DNA from: Alphaproteobacteria bacterium
Lineage (GTDB): Bacteria; Pseudomonadota; Alphaproteobacteria; Sphingomonadales; Sphingomonadaceae
Reading direction: 5' to 3'
Length of the DNA: 32,438 nucleotides
Assembly (NCBI GenBank): GCA_030430365.1
Contig: JAUIFP010000029.1
Location: forward strand, 1-32,438
Below are positions 8,834 to 17,810 of the stretch, in pieces; the stretch's first letter is position 1; each line of letters opens with the position of its first letter. Below the pieces are notes generated by a model, which was not told where the DNA came from, searched no databases, and saw only the letters and a program-made list of their open reading frames with translations. Both the position numbers and the translations under genes were made by a program.

Positions 8834-10456
8834 TTAGTCGGCGTCGGCCCGCCGAACCTCCCAGGAAATTTCCGTAGCGCGGCCATTGGGGATGGTCCTC
8901 TCGATGATCCACTGCCCATCCTTCTGGGAAAGCCCCCTGCTCCCCCGCACCTGCCAGGCTGCCGGCGAGCCGAGCGTGAGGCGCACTTTCGCAGGCCGGC
9001 TGCCGGCATTGGAGAGCGCGGCGCGCATGGTGACCCATGGCGAACCTTCATCATCCGGTTCGGCTGCGGACTGCCGGGTGCAAAGGGCGAAGAGATTCGT
9101 GCTCTCTGCAAGCTCGAGCTCGACGTCCTGCCCCTCGGCATAATCGCGCATCCATTCCTCGGCCACCAGCAGATCCCCGGCAGAGGCATTCTCGAACAGG
9201 CTTACCCCGCCCATCGGCAAAGCGACGCCCAGCCCATGCTGCCGGTCGTTGACCGTCTGCAGCATCATCACCATCGGTTCCGGCTCTTCGCCCGACCGAT
9301 AGGGGGAGCAATCCGCGCGGTAAAAGAACTCGCCTTCCACATCGCTGCGGTCCAGAAACGCCACCTGCTTCATCGACTTGGCCGAGACGTCCACCGGCAC
9401 CGGCACGCGGTAGAGCTTGAGATCGCCGAGGTTCTCCTCCCCGGCGGTCATGACTTTCGCCTCTTCGGCGATGTCGACCGACGATGCCCGCTGTGCGGTC
9501 ACCACAATCGAATCGCCCATCGCATAATTCATTGCGGGAGCCATCGGTGCCAGCATGGGGGGCGGCGGAACGGGCGAACCCGCCGAAGTGCTGCCCAGGG
9601 GATAGCAGGTGAGGCGCAGTGCCCGCGCTGCCGGCGGATCGGCCAGTTGCTGGAAATCGCTTTGCACGTTCAGCCGGCCGGCCACGGCCAGCAGTTGCGC
9701 ATCTTCGAATGTCTGGCCATTGTCGTTCACAACCGTGAGCCAGGAGCGCAATTTGAGCTGCTGCTTGCCGCGCGGGGCCGCGCCATCTTCCAGCGTCGCG
9801 ACGTAATGCGGCTGCCAGTCGAAACCCCAGGCGAGATAGGTCAGCACGACATCGTAAGTACCGCCAGCCTCATCGCGCGTGTCGATGGAAAAGACGGGCT
9901 GCGCCGAGAGCCCGGCAGGAATTTGCGAAAAGGTGATCTTTTCGGGCAGGCCGGAACAGCGCACCGCTTCGAAGCCTTGCTGCGTCTGCAGCACCAGCCC
10001 GCCATCAGCGCGGGTGCGCACGATTGCAGGCTCTGAAGAGGCGGCGCCGGTTGCGGGATTGGTGCGGGTGATCGTCACGCGGTTGCCCAGCGTCCCGTCC
10101 ACCAGCGCGGCAGGCGAAAGCAGATCCGCATTGCGGTTCTTCTCGATCGTGCCGCCCGGTAAGCCGGTGACGATCGCGCTGACAGCCACCATGCCTTCCG
10201 CAACGCCGGAAAAGCGGATGGTGGATTCGCCCGGCGGCAGAGTGACTGTGCGCGTCTCGCTCACCATTGCGAAGCCGCGCGGCCATTCGCGGCGCAGCTC
10301 CTGCCCCTCGCCCCGGTTCGGATCGCGATAGACTGTAACGGAGACATCACCTGGTGCCGAGGCTTCGACGACCTCGCGCGCGAATGCCGGAGATGCGGCA
10401 GCGCCGACGCCGCTCAGCAGCGCCAGCATCAGCAAGGTGGCTTTGTTGCGCGCCAT
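8834..10456 (-). CDS. secreted DUF4139-domain protein (second of a tandem pair)
   Basis: This 540-residue protein has a signal peptide (residues 1-26, ending ASPAFA before REV), so it is periplasmic or outer-membrane associated. The rest resembles the DUF4139 family: an N-terminal beta-rich part starting GDVSVTVYRD, a RTNPATGA segment shared with its neighbour, the AWGFDWQPHYVATL core, and a C-terminal half ending in a beta-sandwich-like region (KVRLTLGS, ATEISWEVR). Family function is unknown. Unusual is a Pro-rich linker at about 290-310 followed by DSIVVTAQR at 315-323, which looks like a TonB box. The GAGG ribosome site overlaps the end of the upstream paralogue, whose stop codon is only 8 bases from this ATG, so the two are cotranscribed and probably translationally coupled. 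Confidence 0.8.
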   Translation of the reverse strand: MARNKATLLMLALLSGVGAAASPAFAREVVEASAPGDVSVTVYRDPNRGEGQELRREWPRGFAMVSETRTVTLPPGESTIRFSGVAEGMVAVSAIVTGLPGGTIEKNRNADLLSPAALVDGTLGNRVTITRTNPATGAASSEPAIVRTRADGGLVLQTQQGFEAVRCSGLPEKITFSQIPAGLSAQPVFSIDTRDEAGGTYDVVLTYLAWGFDWQPHYVATLEDGAAPRGKQQLKLRSWLTVVNDNGQTFEDAQLLAVAGRLNVQSDFQQLADPPAARALRLTCYPLGSTSAGSPVPPPPMLAPMAPAMNYAMGDSIVVTAQRASSVDIAEEAKVMTAGEENLGDLKLYRVPVPVDVSAKSMKQVAFLDRSDVEGEFFYRADCSPYRSGEEPEPMVMMLQTVNDRQHGLGVALPMGGVSLFENASAGDLLVAEEWMRDYAEGQDVELELAESTNLFALCTRQSAAEPDDEGSPWVTMRAALSNAGSRPAKVRLTLGSPAAWQVRGSRGLSQKDGQWIIERTIPNGRATEISWEVRRADAD

Positions 10457-10464
10457 GAGCCGCC

Positions 10465-11976
10465 TCAGTAGCGCGTCTCGAAAGTCACGCGCACGGTCCG
10501 TTCACCATTGGCGGCAACCGGCACCGTCCATTTGCGCCGGTCCGCATTGATCTGCTCGCCGGAAACATCCTCGCTCACCACGCGGTAATCGGTGCTCCAC
10601 CAGCCCCGGTTGAGGCCGGACTGGACCAGTTCGACATCGACCGGCTGAGACTTCGCATTGGTGAAGGTGTAGCGCATGGTCGTGCGGTAGAAGACCTTGG
10701 GCCGCTCGCTTTCGATATAGGTAACGCTGCCATCGGGCTCGATCACGCGGTAGCGGGAGGATTGCTCCCACTGCGTGCCGGTAATCCTTTCCCGCTTCTC
10801 CACTTCCGCCTTCACGAAAATGTCGAATGCATCGCCTGTGGCCAATGTCAGCTCGCTGCCCATCGGGGTATGGCCGATGCCGTTCTCGCCAATGAATTGC
10901 GGAGTGCCGGAACTGTCGCGCTGATAGAAACGCACCGTGCCGGCCGGCAGCGCGTCGCCCAGCCCGCCATCCGCCGAAGAGGAGAAGGCGATCTGGCTGA
11001 GCGCATTTACCGGCTGACTGTCATTGGTCATCCAGCCGACCGTGCGGCCATAGACCTTGCGGGCCGCAACGCCCTGCACATCCATGAAGCTGACCTGCTT
11101 GGTCTGCGCATTGGCGATCGTGGTGCGTCCCTCGATCGGATAGAGATAGAAATCGCCTACCTGTTCGCGGTCGGCGCTTTCAGTGCCCGGCCTCATCTCC
11201 CGTGTCGGAGGCGGCGCATATCCGCGAGAGATGCGTCCGCCGGAACTGCCCGGATTGCCGGCCACCAGCAAGGTTTGCGCATTGTTGAATGTGGTGCCGG
11301 TGGTGTTGGTCAGCGTCACCCAGCCCTGCATGTCGATGGCATTCTTCGCCTCGTCATACAGCGCGACATAGTCGGCGGACCAGCCCAGTCCGGGCGTGAG
11401 ATAGCGGATAGAGGCAGGCCGCGTGCCGCCGCGACTGCTGTCGACTGTGACGGAGAGCGTCGGCCGCGCGCGCAGATTGGGCGGCACCCGGTCGAAGATC
11501 ACCCGCACGGGCAATCCGTCATCACGCAGCACCTCGATCCTGTCGCCGATCTTCACCACTGCGCCGCCGCTGGTGGAAAGCACCGTGGCCCGCTCGCGCG
11601 TTTCCGCGCCCGTTGCCGGATTGGTGCGGATCAGCGTGACGGTTTGCCCGATCGCCTTCTCCATCAGCTTGGACGGGGTCAGCAGGTCGAAGTCGAAATT
11701 CTGCTCCACAATCGTGGTGCCATCGGCCGCGAAGCTGAGCGTTTCGGGGCGGATCTGCGCCGAGACATCGGGAAAGGCGATGCGGCTCTGGCCGCGTTCG
11801 AAGTTCAGCCGGCGGACATCCTGCACAAGCGCCTGCCCGTTATTATAAATCGTGACCGAAAGATCGCCTTGCGCATTTGGGGCATCCGGATCGGCGGATT
11901 GCGCCGATGCGCTGGGCGCCAATGCCACAAGAGATGCTGCTGCAAAAAGCGAAGAAATTGACTGGGCGTAAGACAT
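10465..11976 (-). CDS. secreted DUF4139-domain protein (first of a tandem pair)
   Basis: The start chosen is the ATG at 11976 (MSYAQSISSLF), preceded by GGAGCAAGG, giving 503 residues; a longer frame to 12021 only adds residues before the signal peptide. The signal peptide ends PSASAQ at about residue 26. The mature part begins with GDLSVTIYNNGQALVQD and contains RTNPATGAETR, TPGLGWSADYVALYDE and a C-terminal segment with TTMRYTFTNAKSQPVDVELVQ, all characteristic of DUF4139 proteins, whose biochemical role is unknown. It is clearly paralogous to the following gene but lacks that gene's TonB-box-like insert. It probably starts the two-gene unit; 84 bases separate it from the cckA stop. Confidence 0.82.
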   Translation of the reverse strand: MSYAQSISSLFAAASLVALAPSASAQSADPDAPNAQGDLSVTIYNNGQALVQDVRRLNFERGQSRIAFPDVSAQIRPETLSFAADGTTIVEQNFDFDLLTPSKLMEKAIGQTVTLIRTNPATGAETRERATVLSTSGGAVVKIGDRIEVLRDDGLPVRVIFDRVPPNLRARPTLSVTVDSSRGGTRPASIRYLTPGLGWSADYVALYDEAKNAIDMQGWVTLTNTTGTTFNNAQTLLVAGNPGSSGGRISRGYAPPPTREMRPGTESADREQVGDFYLYPIEGRTTIANAQTKQVSFMDVQGVAARKVYGRTVGWMTNDSQPVNALSQIAFSSSADGGLGDALPAGTVRFYQRDSSGTPQFIGENGIGHTPMGSELTLATGDAFDIFVKAEVEKRERITGTQWEQSSRYRVIEPDGSVTYIESERPKVFYRTTMRYTFTNAKSQPVDVELVQSGLNRGWWSTDYRVVSEDVSGEQINADRRKWTVPVAANGERTVRVTFETRY

Positions 11977-12060
11977 GGCCTTGCTCCATCCTGCTCCGGC
12001 CGGAACATGGGCCCGGCGCATTACCTTGAGATGAACGCAGTCTCAGCTGCGACAAGTGGA

Positions 12061-14514
12061 CTATTTCGACGCGCCCAGAACGGCAGCAACCTTGTCGCTG
12101 ATCTGCTGGACGGAGAAGGGTTTAGGGATGAAATGGATATCCTCGATATCGATTTCGTTCCTGAGCTGCTCTTCGGCATAGCCCGACATGAACAGCACCG
12201 GCATGTCCGGCAACAGCTTGCGGATTTCGCGGGCCATGGCCGGCCCATCCATCCCCGGCATCACGACATCGCTTACGACCAGATCGAACTGCGTGCCTTC
12301 GCCGATCCGCTCCAGCCCCTCTTCGCCGTCGCTCGCCGTCGTCACCTGATAGCCCTGCCTGGTCAGCGCGCGTTCGGCCACTGCACGAACCATGTCTTCG
12401 TCTTCGACCAGCAGGATATGCCCGCCGCCTGACCATGCGCTGGCCGTATCGCTCTCGCTCTTGGCTTCCAGCGGCTCCTCGCTGTGATGGACCGGCAGAT
12501 AGATCGTGAAGCGCGCGCCGCTTGGCCGTCCGCTGCGATCCTGCGCATTGTCGGCGAAGATGAACCCCCCGGACTGCTTGACGATGCCGTAGACGGTGGA
12601 AAGGCCCAGCCCAGTGCCCTTGCCCATTTCCTTGGTCGTGAAGAAGGGTTCGAAGATCTTGCCCAAATGGTCCTGCGGGATGCCGCCGCCCGTATCCTCC
12701 ACGATCAGCGCGGTGTAATCGCCGACCGGGACGATATCGGTGCCGAGCCGCCTGATATCCGCGGCGGAGAAGCGGTGCGTCGCCATGGTCAGCTGCCCGG
12801 TTCCGTCCCCGCCCGTCTTGTCTGAATGGTCCTGAATCGCATCGCGCGCATTGACCGCCAGATTGACGATCACCTGCTCCAGCTGCTGCGGATCGGCACG
12901 AACCGGGCCCAGATTACGGTCGTGATGAACGTGGAATTCGATCTTTTCGCCCATCAGGCGCTTCAGCAGCTGGCTCACTTCGGCCACCACATCCGGCAGC
13001 TGCAGCACTTCGGGCCGCAAGGTCTGCTGGCGGGAGAATGCCAGCAATTGCCGCGTCAGCGATGCCGCACGGTTGGAGTTGGCCTTGATCTGCTGGATAT
13101 CGTCATAGTCGCTGTCACCCGGCGTGTGGCGCAGCAGCATGAGATCGCAATAGCCGATGATCGCGGTAAGCACATTGTTGAAATCATGCGCGACGCCGCC
13201 CGCCAGCTGGCCGACGGCCTGCATCTTGGTGGCCTGGGCCACTTGCCGCTTGAGCCGCGTTTCCTCGGTCGTATCGGCCAGGCTGAGCAGCACGGCCGGT
13301 TCGCCCAGCCCGCGCACGCCCGCCAGCCCGAGAGACACCGGTTCTTCCGGATTGGCGCGCAGGCGGATCGCCATGTCGCTGGAATTGGCCGGCCCCTGGC
13401 CATAGCGGCGCACCGCGTCGGAAAGGGCAGTCTTGTCGTCCTTTACCACCAGGTCCGAAGGATATGGCGGCAAGGGCCGCCCCTCGATCCCCGCAGCGCG
13501 CTGAAAAGCAGGATTGGCGAAGAGCAAGTGCCCGTCCCGATCTGTCATGGCGAGGCCCAGCGGCAACTGCTCCAGCAGCGCCTGCAATTGCGGAGTCCCG
13601 GCCTGCGAATCGCCGCCCCAGCCGCCGATCCCAACGCCGGCATCCAGCAGCAGCATCAGCGCATTTGCTTCGCCGGGCGGCGTGTCGCCATCGGGCGATT
13701 CAAGCGGAATATGCACCAGCGTCTGCGGGCTGCCCTTGCGCCCTTCGCGGGCGAAATAGATGCGGTCGCGCTCATCGCTCACCAGCAGACCGGCAAAGTC
13801 CTGCCCTGCCAGCGTCGCGCCGGGATCGCCGCTGGCCCGTTCGGCAAAGCCGCTCCCGGCCGAGAGGATCACGCCGTCCGGCCTCACCAGCGCGGTCTCA
13901 ATTCCGGCATGGGAGAGAATCCTGCCCGGCAGCCCGGTCATGGCGGAGCCGATATCGTCCAGCGGATCCTTCTCTTCCTGAGGTACGAATCGCCACACGA
14001 GATATTCGTCCGCCAGCCCGGCGCGGGTGATCGCAACCGACCATTCCTTACCGCCATGAGCGAGCCGCTCCAGCGCGGCATTGCCGTCGCGCCAGGCGGC
14101 GCGCGCGGCGCGGCTCAGCAGGTCCTGCTTGCCGGTGGCGCCCTCTTCAAAGTCCAGGCCCGGCGGCGCATGCGTCACGCCGAAGTCCTGCGCGAAGGCG
14201 CTATTGGCGCAGGTCAGGCGATTGGCCCGGTCGGTGATCGCAATGGCTGCACCGGGCTGTTCGATCGCAGCGACCGTCACTGCCCAATCGGGCGCGGAGG
14301 CAGTCTGAACAGCCTCTGCCGGCTGACGCCGCGCAAACAGAAACGCCAGGGCGCCGAGCACGGCCAAGGCGCCGCCATAAGATAGCACCAGCAGCGCTTC
14401 GCGCGTCACCAGCCAGATCAGCAAGACGCTCAAAGCCAGCGCCGCGGCAACAAGTCCGGTCTCTGCCAGCATTGTGCCGCCGCGCCGCGGCGCAATATCG
14501 GCGGCTTCGCTCAT
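12061..14514 (-). CDS. cckA: hybrid histidine kinase CckA
   Basis: CckA is the membrane kinase/phosphatase at the top of the alphaproteobacterial cell-cycle phosphorelay, passing phosphate via ChpT to CtrA and CpdR. The 817-residue protein has two membrane segments within about residues 19-61, PAS-like regions at about 80-175 and 312-415, the dimerisation/phosphoacceptor motif GGVAHDFNN with His443, the ATPase boxes (N box NLAVNARDAI at about 551-560, G1 DTGGGIP, G2 GKGTGLGLS), and a C-terminal receiver from about 698 with phospho-Asp749 in VVSDVVMPGMDG. The order and HisKA sequence match CckA. The start ATG overlaps the stop of the upstream DUF2062 gene (ATGA). No chpT or ctrA lies in the window, but cpdR does. 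Confidence 0.95.
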   Translation of the reverse strand: MSEAADIAPRRGGTMLAETGLVAAALALSVLLIWLVTREALLVLSYGGALAVLGALAFLFARRQPAEAVQTASAPDWAVTVAAIEQPGAAIAITDRANRLTCANSAFAQDFGVTHAPPGLDFEEGATGKQDLLSRAARAAWRDGNAALERLAHGGKEWSVAITRAGLADEYLVWRFVPQEEKDPLDDIGSAMTGLPGRILSHAGIETALVRPDGVILSAGSGFAERASGDPGATLAGQDFAGLLVSDERDRIYFAREGRKGSPQTLVHIPLESPDGDTPPGEANALMLLLDAGVGIGGWGGDSQAGTPQLQALLEQLPLGLAMTDRDGHLLFANPAFQRAAGIEGRPLPPYPSDLVVKDDKTALSDAVRRYGQGPANSSDMAIRLRANPEEPVSLGLAGVRGLGEPAVLLSLADTTEETRLKRQVAQATKMQAVGQLAGGVAHDFNNVLTAIIGYCDLMLLRHTPGDSDYDDIQQIKANSNRAASLTRQLLAFSRQQTLRPEVLQLPDVVAEVSQLLKRLMGEKIEFHVHHDRNLGPVRADPQQLEQVIVNLAVNARDAIQDHSDKTGGDGTGQLTMATHRFSAADIRRLGTDIVPVGDYTALIVEDTGGGIPQDHLGKIFEPFFTTKEMGKGTGLGLSTVYGIVKQSGGFIFADNAQDRSGRPSGARFTIYLPVHHSEEPLEAKSESDTASAWSGGGHILLVEDEDMVRAVAERALTRQGYQVTTASDGEEGLERIGEGTQFDLVVSDVVMPGMDGPAMAREIRKLLPDMPVLFMSGYAEEQLRNEIDIEDIHFIPKPFSVQQISDKVAAVLGASK

Positions 14515-15083
14515 TCTGCCGGGGTGTAACTGCTACTGCCGGAAAGGCGCTGACGCCGCTTGCGGGCGACCATATTGCGCCAGATGAAAGAGGTGGCGAG
14601 ATAGCCCAGAGCCGCCGCCACGACCGAGATCACCGCAAGGCCCAGGACAAGGGCCGGCGCGGCATCGGAAAGCAGCCAGCCCAGCCACTCGCCCACGCCC
14701 GCGTGGCTTTCCAGCAGCGCGGAAAATGATGCGACATCGGCATGGAAGCCCAGGCTGGACCCGACATAGAGCGAGGCAGCAATGATGAAGGGCGTCGTCG
14801 CCGGATTGGAAAGGAAGGTCGCGCCGGCCGCGATCGGAATATTTCCCCTGCACGGCACGCAAAGCAGCGCAGCACCGATCATCTGGATCCCGGGAATCAG
14901 GGCGAAGATGCCCACCAGCAGGCCGATCGCCACGCCGCGCGGAACGGAACGGCGAGTCAGCCGGAACAATTCGGACCGGCGCGCCAGCGGACGGACGTAG
15001 CGATTCGCCTCGAGCTGTTCGCGCGTCGGTACCTGGCTGCGAAGCCATCGCGAAACACGTCTCTTGGCGGATTGTCCGTTCAT
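14511..15083 (-). CDS. DUF2062 membrane protein
   Basis: The ATG at 15083 (MNGQSAKRRVSRWLR) gives 190 residues; a longer frame to 15146 adds a poorly supported N-terminus. After a basic, arginine-rich segment, hydrophobic segments appear in order: GVAIGLLVGIFALIPGIQMIGAA, the ISNPATTPF-like NPATTPFIIAASLYVGSSLG (a DUF2062 hallmark), and a C-terminal segment ALVLGLAVISVVAAALGYLA. The function of DUF2062 proteins is unknown. Its stop overlaps the cckA start by four bases (14511-14514), which implies coupled translation, and it lies downstream of smpB by 165 bases in which I see no terminator. Confidence 0.85.
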   Translation of the reverse strand: MNGQSAKRRVSRWLRSQVPTREQLEANRYVRPLARRSELFRLTRRSVPRGVAIGLLVGIFALIPGIQMIGAALLCVPCRGNIPIAAGATFLSNPATTPFIIAASLYVGSSLGFHADVASFSALLESHAGVGEWLGWLLSDAAPALVLGLAVISVVAAALGYLATSFIWRNMVARKRRQRLSGSSSYTPAE

Positions 15084-15248
15084 CTTACCTATCAATATGG
15101 TGCTGCCGCGCCGCGCGGCAATATGACCTGATAGCCACAGAAACACGAACAGCTGGTGAACGACCTTTCGCTCTCAGCGGAAGCTAGGGCAAGAGGAAAT
15201 CTTGCGGCCAGTGCCCGCTCCGGAAGAATCCGTGGTCCGTGTCGGAAA

Positions 15249-15731
15249 TCAGCCACGCTCACGCATGATGCGTGCCTTGTCTCTCTTCCAGTCCCGATCT
15301 TTGATGGAAGCACGCTTGTCATGCGCCTGCTTGCCCTTGGCCAGCGCCAGCTCAACCTTGGCCCGGCCGCGCGAATTGAAATAGATCGACAGCGGCACCA
15401 TCGTCATGCCCTGGCGTTCCACCGCTCCGGTCAGCTTGTTGATCTCCCGCTCATGCAGCAGCAGCTTGCGCGGCCGCTTGGGAACGTGGTTGTGGCGGTT
15501 GCCATGGCTGAATTCGGGAATGTTGGCGTTGACCAGCCAGGCTTCCCCGCCCCGGATCTCCGCATAGCTTTCGGCAATCGAACCTTCGCCGAAACGCAGG
15601 CTCTTCACCTCGGTGCCCGAAAGCGCGATCCCGGCCTCGAAGGTTTCCTCGATATGATAGTCGAACCGCGCGCGGCGGTTCTCCGCGACCGTTTTCACTT
15701 TGTCGAAGGATGAAGGTTTGGGACGTGCCAT
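15249..15731 (-). CDS. smpB: SsrA-binding protein SmpB
   Basis: SmpB binds tmRNA and brings it to stalled ribosomes for trans-translation. The ATG at 15731 ([11 protein letters not shown]) gives 160 residues, the normal length; the open frame further upstream is non-coding. Recognisable parts are the beta-barrel beginning [30 protein letters not shown] region, the conserved [12 protein letters not shown] and [12 protein letters not shown] segments, and a basic C-terminal tail ([19 protein letters not shown]) that enters the mRNA channel. A possible promoter on the minus strand is TTGGCA, 17 bases, TACATG, overlapping the inverted repeat at 15752-15774, which would give a very short leader. 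In many alphaproteobacteria smpB follows dapA; here an S9 peptidase gene separates them. Confidence 0.97.
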   Translation of the reverse strand: MARPKPSSFDKVKTVAENRRARFDYHIEETFEAGIALSGTEVKSLRFGEGSIAESYAEIRGGEAWLVNANIPEFSHGNRHNHVPKRPRKLLLHEREINKLTGAVERQGMTMVPLSIYFNSRGRAKVELALAKGKQAHDKRASIKDRDWKRDKARIMRERG

Positions 15732-15751
15732 GGCGGGACGCCATGTAGGGA

Positions 15752-15774
15752 AGCGTTGCCCAAATGCCAACGCT
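15752..15774. promoter_or_regulatory. inverted repeat between divergent smpB and the S9 peptidase gene
   Basis: AGCGTTG (15752-15758) and CAACGCT (15768-15774) form 7-bp arms separated by nine bases. The site is 21 bases upstream of the smpB start codon and 72 bases upstream of the peptidase start, overlapping a possible smpB -35 element. It could be an operator or just the base of a small hairpin. Confidence 0.3.
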
Positions 15775-15845
15775 CGCTTGTAGCATTTGCGCCGGGTTCG
15801 CATCGCAAGTTCGAAATTTGGGAATTCTGGGGGGACCTTCACATC

Positions 15846-17810
15846 ATGCCGGGGAAATATCTTTGCGCCGCGATTCTGGCGCTGACACTTCTTGCGCCAG
15901 CCACATCACAGGCCGCCCCCCCTCCCCCGCTCGAGGCCTATGGCGACCTGCCTGCAGTGGAGGATATGGCGCTTTCCCCGACGGGCGAGAACGTCGCAAT
16001 TGCGGGCACAATGAACGGAGAGCGCCTGCTCCTCATGCTGGATGATGAGTTGAACGTTCTCAAGAAGGTCACGCTGGGAGACACGAAGCTTAGCAATATT
16101 CAGTGGATTGGCGAGCGCGGCGTACTGCTGACAGTCACCGATACCGAGGATCTGGGCAACGGCTTCACGGCCGAGCAATATGAGGCAGTGTACACACACA
16201 TGCTTTGGCTCGATCCGGAGCGGGAAGACCAAGCCGTCTTCATTCAGAATCGCGATATCGTGGATTCGATCTTCGGCAGCTTCGGCTTGCGCAAACTGGA
16301 TGGCGTGTGGACCGGTTTTTTCGGCGGCATCGAGCTGGAGTTCGGCACCATCGGCAGATATATTCCAACCACCAAGCCGACACTTTTCTCTGTGGATATG
16401 GAGAAGAACTCTCCCCGCAGGATCGAAAGGCCGGCCGCAGACAATACCTGGCGGGATTGGCTGGTGGACGGCGAAGGCCGCGTGGCTGCGACTTTCGATA
16501 TCGACAGCCGGTCCGGCGTCTGGGCGCTGTTTGGCCCGGATGGCGACGAACTCGCCGTAGGGCAGCAGCGCCAAGGATCGGCAGGCCTCACTTCATTCGG
16601 AAAAGACGGAAGCACGGTCCTGTTCTGGCAGCGGGAAGAGAATGAGGATTTCATACGCCGCTTCGAGGCGCCTCTCGACGGCAGCGCACCGGCAAAGGAA
16701 GTCTTCGCCGATGCGGATCTGGACCGTCTGTTCATAGACAAGGCCAGTGGGCGTCTGCTCGGCTACCGGGACGACGGGAAGAACACTCGCCGTGTCCTTT
16801 TCAACCCGGCCCACCAGGATGCGGTAACCAAACTGGAAAAGACTTTTGCCGGGCTTCGTATAACAATCGTGGACTGGACGCCCGATTTCAACCGCATGGT
16901 CGTCCGCACGAACGGCAATGGGGACAGCGGCACCTGGTATCTGATCGATATTGCCGAAGCTTCGGCCAAGGATCTGGGGAAAGAACGGCCAGCCATCCCT
17001 GCCGCCAAGGTCGGTTTGATTACTTCGGTTCAATACAAGGCCGCAGACGGGCTCGATCTGGACGGAGTGCTCACCCTTCCCCCCGGGACCAAGATGGACA
17101 AGCTCGCCGAGAAACCGTTGCCCATAATTGTCCTGCCCCATGGCGGGCCGAATGCGCGCGATGAACCCAATTTCGATTGGTGGGCACAGGCTTTTGCCTC
17201 ACGCGGCTATACCGTGTTCCAACCCAATTTCCGCGGTTCCACCGATCGGGGAGCCGCATTCCAGGCAGCCGGTAAGGGGGAATGGGGCGGCAAGATGCTA
17301 TCGGACATGTCGGATGGCCTCGCCGTGCTTGCCAGTGCAGGCTATGTCGATGCAGACCGGGCCTGCATCATGGGCGGAAGCTATGGCGGATACGCGGCGC
17401 TGGCTGGAGTGACCGTGCAGCAAGGGCTCTACAAATGCGCAGTCGCATTCGCGCCGGTAAGCGATCTGGAGCTGATGTATTCCCAGGACATTCGGGAAAG
17501 CGGCAGAAGCGCCGTCGTCAGGCGGGCGTTGAAGAACACGCTCGGGCCCGACACAGATCTGGATGCCATTTCTCCCCGCAAGCTGGCAGGACGGGCCGAT
17601 GCCCCCATCCTGTTGATCCACGGGAAGAACGACACGGTTGTGGACTTCAATCACAGCGAGAAGATGGCCGATGCGCTGGATGATGCGGGCAAGCCCTACG
17701 AATTTGTCGTACTTGAAGAAGAAGACCACCATCTCTCGCGCGCCGCAACGCGCAAGCAGATGCTGAGCGCCGCCATGGCCTTCGTCCAGAAATACAATCC
17801 GGCCGACTAG
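15846..17810 (+). CDS. secreted S9-family (prolyl oligopeptidase-type) serine peptidase
   Basis: The start ATG at 15846 ([23 protein letters not shown]) gives 654 residues with a clean signal peptide of about 23 residues, so the enzyme acts in the periplasm. Residues about 30-390 are the beta-propeller-like part, and 395-654 the alpha/beta-hydrolase domain. The catalytic triad is Ser512 in [10 protein letters not shown], Asp596 in HGKNDTVV and His628 in EEEDHHLS. The oxyanion-side HGGPNARDE motif is at 432-440. The pattern fits the acylaminoacyl-peptidase/dipeptidyl-peptidase branch (S9C); the exact peptide substrate cannot be told. It lies on the opposite strand to its neighbours smpB and dapA, and its TAG stop shares bases with the dapA stop in CTAG (17807-17810). 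Confidence 0.92.
   Translation: MPGKYLCAAILALTLLAPATSQAAPPPPLEAYGDLPAVEDMALSPTGENVAIAGTMNGERLLLMLDDELNVLKKVTLGDTKLSNIQWIGERGVLLTVTDTEDLGNGFTAEQYEAVYTHMLWLDPEREDQAVFIQNRDIVDSIFGSFGLRKLDGVWTGFFGGIELEFGTIGRYIPTTKPTLFSVDMEKNSPRRIERPAADNTWRDWLVDGEGRVAATFDIDSRSGVWALFGPDGDELAVGQQRQGSAGLTSFGKDGSTVLFWQREENEDFIRRFEAPLDGSAPAKEVFADADLDRLFIDKASGRLLGYRDDGKNTRRVLFNPAHQDAVTKLEKTFAGLRITIVDWTPDFNRMVVRTNGNGDSGTWYLIDIAEASAKDLGKERPAIPAAKVGLITSVQYKAADGLDLDGVLTLPPGTKMDKLAEKPLPIIVLPHGGPNARDEPNFDWWAQAFASRGYTVFQPNFRGSTDRGAAFQAAGKGEWGGKMLSDMSDGLAVLASAGYVDADRACIMGGSYGGYAALAGVTVQQGLYKCAVAFAPVSDLELMYSQDIRESGRSAVVRRALKNTLGPDTDLDAISPRKLAGRADAPILLIHGKNDTVVDFNHSEKMADALDDAGKPYEFVVLEEEDHHLSRAATRKQMLSAAMAFVQKYNPAD

Noticed and set aside
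8733-9038. 101-residue minus-strand frame at the 3' end of the second DUF4139 gene
   Set aside because: It is an out-of-frame reading inside that gene running over its stop into the recA promoter region; the SOS box and promoter explain the non-coding part better.
10762-11961. 399-residue open frame on the plus strand
   Set aside because: Antisense to the first DUF4139 gene, whose signal peptide and family motifs are clear.
12826-14385. 519-residue open frame on the plus strand
   Set aside because: Antisense to cckA, with Arg/Gln/His-rich low-information sequence and no domain.
15084-15248. possible structured RNA in the gap after smpB
   Set aside because: The 165 bases contain only short GC pairings and no terminator or promoter pattern; nothing supportable was seen.
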